This document shows positions 60,944-64,000 of a stretch of DNA of 64,000 nt, one piece after another; position 1 is the stretch's first letter, and every line of letters starts with the position of its first letter. A model generated the notes under the pieces. The model was not told the origin of the DNA. It did no database searches and worked only from the letters and a program-made list of their open reading frames with translations. A program made the position numbers and the translations under genes. Origin of the DNA: a virus; the IMG/VR virus record IMGVR_UViG_3300049460_000150, positions 1-64,000 of that record. The stretch is one strand, 5' to 3'.

Positions 60944-61367
60944 GTCTGTTTGGATGAACGCCCAGGCGGATTTCGAATCTGTCTGGGTGGGCAAACAATG
61001 CTGGTGCTACGCTTTCGAAGATACCAGGGAGGCGATGGGCCTCTCTGGCTCGCGCCGTGTGTTCACGAAGGGTCGGCCCTCCGACTATCTCGTGACCGCT
61101 GGTGGCAAGACGTTCTTTGCCGAGGTGAAGTCAAGCCAAAACGAGGTATCGTTTAACCTCAACAACGTTGAAGAGTCGCAGTGGCAAGCAGCCATCCGCT
61201 CGGTGGCCGCTGGTGGCCTCTACTTCTTCTTCATTCGTTGCGAAGTCAACGGCCTGTGGTTCCAGGTGCCAGCAGTGATCTTGGTGGAACAACGCAAGAC
61301 CAAGAAAAGTATCAAATGGGTAGACCTTAAACCTTACTTCTGGAAGATGTCACATGAACATAAATAA
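60936..61367 (+). CDS. PD-(D/E)XK nuclease, Holliday-junction-resolvase-like
   Basis: 143 aa. RPSDYLVTAGGKTFFAEVKS (near residues 47-66) has the Asp and the E-x-K of PD-(D/E)XK nucleases, followed by SSQNEVSFNLNNVEESQWQA, as in RecU/Hjc-type resolvases. It probably resolves branched DNA before packaging. It overlaps both neighbours (8 and 14 nt). Confidence 0.75.
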   Translation: MAKSVWMNAQADFESVWVGKQCWCYAFEDTREAMGLSGSRRVFTKGRPSDYLVTAGGKTFFAEVKSSQNEVSFNLNNVEESQWQAAIRSVAAGGLYFFFIRCEVNGLWFQVPAVILVEQRKTKKSIKWVDLKPYFWKMSHEHK

Positions 61368-62010
61368 AGACGATTTCCCCGACGTGATGGTGGACATTGA
61401 AACCACCGGCACCGACTCGGCCTCTTGCGCGATCATTCAGATCGCAGCGGTGCGTTTCAACCTCCAGGCGCGTACCGTGTCACCGGACTTCTTCGACCGC
61501 TGCCTGATGATTCCCACGACGCGCTTCTGGCAGGAAGGCGGGCGCGATTTCTGGGTCAAACGTAAGGAGCTGTTCCACAGCATCAGCGCCCGCATGGAAG
61601 ACCCAGAAACGGTGATGCGCGCTCTGATCGAATGGTGCGGCGGTCAGCGCGTGCTGTGGGCCAAGCCAAGTCACTTCGAATTCCCGTTCCTGGAATCGTA
61701 CTTCCGCCGCTACGAACTGCAAACGCCGTTCTTCTACCGCAGCGTGAACGACCAGAACTCGTTCTTCCGTGGCCTGTATTACCCGGCCACGGTGCCTGAC
61801 TTCGAGCGCTCCTTGCCCTTCGTCGGCGAACTGCACAATGGCCTGTACGATACCTTGCACCAATTGAAGGTGTTGTTCCACACGGTTGAGGACGCGATGG
61901 CGCAGCGTAACGCGGTCCTGGGCGCGGTGGGCGAGATCGTGGGCGAGATGAAACAGGTCCTCGACACGGTTGGCGACGGTCCCGACAACCCGGCCACTGG
62001 AGCAGCATAA
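61354..62010 (+). CDS. DnaQ-like DEDDh 3'-5' exonuclease
   Basis: 218 aa. Exo I is MVDIETTGTDS (near residues 12-22), Exo II WAKPSHFEFPFLES (near 100-113), Exo III HNGLYDTLHQLKVL (near 163-176, with His and Asp). The layout is like exonuclease X/RNase T. It may act on the phage's own DNA ends or on host nucleic acids. Separate from the polymerase's own proofreading domain. Confidence 0.85.
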   Translation: MNINKDDFPDVMVDIETTGTDSASCAIIQIAAVRFNLQARTVSPDFFDRCLMIPTTRFWQEGGRDFWVKRKELFHSISARMEDPETVMRALIEWCGGQRVLWAKPSHFEFPFLESYFRRYELQTPFFYRSVNDQNSFFRGLYYPATVPDFERSLPFVGELHNGLYDTLHQLKVLFHTVEDAMAQRNAVLGAVGEIVGEMKQVLDTVGDGPDNPATGAA

Positions 62011-62322
62011 ATGCAGATGGAATTGCACCGGAATTATCCGCAGGCTATTAAGAACGTTCTTGGCATCGTTGTCGGCATCAAATTGATGCCAAGTAGTCTG
62101 CCAAAAGAAGGGCCGATTTCCTTGCACGAAATCGGATATCCTGCCATACTGATGGCTTGCAATTTGTGGGAAGCCGAAGATGGCGACTCCAAGCACTGGG
62201 ATTGGTACTATTGCCATGACCCAGAAATAAACGCCAAGATCGACAAGTTTGTGCGTGAACAAGCGCTCAACTTTCATCAGTGGTACTACCTCGATGTGTT
62301 TGACTTTCAAGACGGAGAATAA
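62011..62322 (+). CDS. Unknown 103-aa protein
   Basis: Starts at ATG directly after the exonuclease stop; a second ATG two codons later is possible. Contains AIKNVLGIVVGIKLMPSSLP and ACNLWEAEDGDSKHWDWYYC, alpha/beta with acidic-aromatic end. No family recognised. Confidence 0.55.
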   Translation: MQMELHRNYPQAIKNVLGIVVGIKLMPSSLPKEGPISLHEIGYPAILMACNLWEAEDGDSKHWDWYYCHDPEINAKIDKFVREQALNFHQWYYLDVFDFQDGE

Positions 62323-62324
62323 AA

Positions 62325-62741
62325 ATGACTGCACGTACCAACGCAAAAACCAAAGGTGTTCCAACCCGCGATTCCGAGAAGCCAAGCCGTCACGCCCAAG
62401 CGAAGGCTACGGCCCGCAAGACCAACGGTGATGTTGGCTACACGGACGTTGCCGCCCAGCCGTTCGAGCTGGTCAAGCCTGTGCTGATGCCGCGCCAAGC
62501 ACTGTTCATCAACGCCCTGCCGGACAACATCGCCGACGATCTGATGGTGTCCTCCATGGCAGAACAGATGTACGGCAAGATGGGCTACAACCGCATGGAA
62601 GGCAAAGCGGGCTGGCACACCACGCAATGCTCCACCGAAGACCTGAAACTGATGCTGAAGAATCTGGTGGCAAAGCAGGACTGGATCGACGTGGCAATCG
62701 TGTCGAGTATGCTGCTGATCCGTGAACAACTGGCGATGTAA
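62325..62741 (+). CDS. Unknown 138-aa protein
   Basis: Basic, disordered N-terminus (KTKGVPTRDSEKPSRHAQAK), then a helical domain (FINALPDNIADDLMVSSMAE, LKLMLKNLVAKQDWIDVAIV). Followed by a terminator. A DNA-binding role is possible from its basic start; no family recognised. Confidence 0.6.
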   Translation: MTARTNAKTKGVPTRDSEKPSRHAQAKATARKTNGDVGYTDVAAQPFELVKPVLMPRQALFINALPDNIADDLMVSSMAEQMYGKMGYNRMEGKAGWHTTQCSTEDLKLMLKNLVAKQDWIDVAIVSSMLLIREQLAM

Positions 62742-62767
62742 AATCCAGACCAATCTGGCGTAGCAAC

Positions 62768-62790
62768 AGCCCCGCAGTGCGGGGCTTTTT
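62768..62790 (+). terminator. Terminator before the SbcD-like gene
   Basis: AGCCCCGC / GCGGGGCT stem with a short loop and TTTTT. Confidence 0.85.
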
Positions 62791-62804
62791 CACAGGAGAA
62801 AATC

Positions 62805-63803
62805 ATGAATGTAATACCTTTCGAAATCGGCGATGTCCACCTGGGCCGCAAGTTCACCAATGGCGTGCCGTTGCACCGCAAGGGCGACCGCGAGCGCATG
62901 GTGATGGACGACTTCAAGATGCGGCTTGCCACTTACGATGGCCCGCTGCTGGTCCAGACTGGCGACCTCTTCGACTCCTTCACCGTGGACGAGGCAATCG
63001 TTCTGGACGTGGCCCGCACCGTGCGCGCCGCCGCGACGGCGCACCCTGACAGCATCTACGTGTTCTATCGCGGCAATCACGACGCCAGCAAGGACACCAG
63101 CAAGGCCAGCTCCTTTGACGTGTTCAAAGAGCTGATGCAAGGGCTGGAAAACGTCAAGGTCTTGACCAACGTTGACGTTGTGATCTTTGAAGGTCAAGCT
63201 TTCGGGTTCATCCCCTGGCATCCATTCAAGTCAGCCGATGAGCTGGCCCAGAACCTTATCGACAACTGGGGAGGTTTCCAGTTCGAGGCCGTCTACGGCC
63301 ACTGGGACGTGGAAGGTTACGGCAGCGCTGCGCATGACTTCAACATGGTGCCCACGAAGATACTTTCGGCCCGCACCAAAGTGGTCAAGACCGGCCACGT
63401 TCATAAACCAACGGCTTTCGACCGCGACGGTGTGCGCGTGACCGTGATCGGTTCCATGCAGCCATACGCGCACGGCGAAGACCCAGCAACCACTTGGTAC
63501 AAGACGACCTCGTATGCTGACTTCAACGCCTACGGCCCACTGGAAAAAGAATGGTGCCGCAACCTAAACCTGCGCATCGTGGTCAAAGACGGCGAGGTGC
63601 CGGAACCGATCAACTGCCTGTCCTTCATCACGAAGAAGGCCACCGACAAGAACGACGATGAAGCCCCAGACCTGGATGTCCAGATCGCGGACTTTAACAT
63701 GGACAATCTGTTCTCGCAAGCCATGGACGCACGCGGCGTGACCAGCCATGTGCAAGAACTCGTTTCCTCCAAATTCAAAGAGCTGCGCAACACTGGAGCA
63801 TAA
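62805..63803 (+). CDS. SbcD/Mre11-type nuclease subunit
   Basis: 332-aa calcineurin-like phosphoesterase. The metal motifs are all present: EIGDVHLGR (near residue 7), TGDLFDSF (near 52), YRGNHDAS (near 88), YGHWDVEG (near 165) and TGHVHKPT (near 197). In phages (T4 gp47 and T5 D12-like) this subunit pairs with the ATPase encoded next to process DNA ends for recombination-dependent replication. Follows a terminator, so probably starts a unit. Confidence 0.9.
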   Translation: MNVIPFEIGDVHLGRKFTNGVPLHRKGDRERMVMDDFKMRLATYDGPLLVQTGDLFDSFTVDEAIVLDVARTVRAAATAHPDSIYVFYRGNHDASKDTSKASSFDVFKELMQGLENVKVLTNVDVVIFEGQAFGFIPWHPFKSADELAQNLIDNWGGFQFEAVYGHWDVEGYGSAAHDFNMVPTKILSARTKVVKTGHVHKPTAFDRDGVRVTVIGSMQPYAHGEDPATTWYKTTSYADFNAYGPLEKEWCRNLNLRIVVKDGEVPEPINCLSFITKKATDKNDDEAPDLDVQIADFNMDNLFSQAMDARGVTSHVQELVSSKFKELRNTGA

Positions 63804-63804
63804 A

Positions 63805-64000
63805 ATGCTAAAAGACATCCGTATTCAAGGCACCTTCGGCCACCGTGATTCCTACTTCAACTTCGAAGAAGGTCTGACCTCCATCACGGGCCGTAACGGT
63901 CGTGGAAAATCCATGATCCAGGAAATGGTGCAGTTCGCCTACTGGGGCATCGCGGCGCTGCGCGGCGTATCCTCTGACTATCCAGAGCTGAAAGTCGTGC
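63805..64000 (+). CDS. SbcC/Rad50-type ATPase subunit (3' end outside window)
   Basis: The first 65 residues are visible. MLKDIRIQGTFGHRDSYFNF then TSITGRNGRGKSMIQEMVQF: the typical start of Rad50/SbcC with the Walker A GRNGRGKS near residues 30-37. It begins one base after the SbcD stop and is the partner of that nuclease. The coiled coil and second half lie outside the window. Confidence 0.9.
   Translation, partial: MLKDIRIQGTFGHRDSYFNFEEGLTSITGRNGRGKSMIQEMVQFAYWGIAALRGVSSDYPELKVV

Noticed and set aside
1-64000. tRNA, rRNA, integrase, lysis (holin/endolysin) and insertion sequence genes
   Set aside because: I looked for characteristic motifs and found none in this window. Absence from the rest of the genome cannot be concluded.

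Overview
The window is part of a tailed double-stranded DNA phage genome. The late genes follow the order of lambda-like siphoviruses: terminase, portal, protease with scaffold, decoration protein, capsid, connectors, tail terminator, tail tube, frameshifted chaperone, tape measure, then M, L, K, I and J. A Gram-negative, probably proteobacterial host is inferred from the lambda-type tail tip, the sigma70-like promoters, DnaA boxes of the TTATNCACA type and a lipobox protein. I cannot name the species. No lysis genes, integrase, tRNA or rRNA are visible, and both ends of the window cut through genes, so the genome is larger than the window.

Left arm (1-22991, minus strand): a continuous late operon. 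It has an apparent -1 frameshift in the tail chaperone, a probable internal start for a scaffold inside the protease gene, and separate NlpC and JAMM genes where lambda has one fused gene. A plus-strand ribbon-helix-helix regulator with its own operator sits inside it. Promoters and terminators divide the operon into modules.

Divergent control region (22992-23131): leftward and rightward promoters flank a perfect 17-bp palindrome that recurs near 29.6-30.2 kb. To the right lie a candidate small terminase and a PrimPol-SF3 helicase.

Accessory region (26.2-47.8 kb, plus strand): a pair of paralogous proteins of unknown function, a 1-kb non-coding region with seven DnaA-like boxes, tandem repeats and operator-like palindromes (a candidate replication origin), then about 45 small, tightly packed and mostly unrecognised genes. 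Twenty copies of an 18-bp hairpin, GGTCCCG-NNNN-CGGGACC, lie between 27.66 and 44.36 kb and nowhere else that I can see. Most sit between a stop codon and the next ribosome binding site; six lie in frame inside genes. This hairpin array, with the origin-like region and the paralogue pair at its left edge, is the best candidate for an undescribed system.

Replication and nucleotide region (47.9-64.0 kb, plus strand): MazG-like enzymes, a dNMP kinase, an HTH regulator, an SF2 helicase, a Topo VI-A/Spo11-like Toprim protein, a possible ssDNA-binding protein, a flap endonuclease, a family A DNA polymerase, a PD-(D/E)XK nuclease, a DnaQ-like exonuclease and the start of an SbcD/SbcC pair. Together with the PrimPol-helicase they make a largely self-sufficient replication and recombination set, while initiation may use host DnaA.
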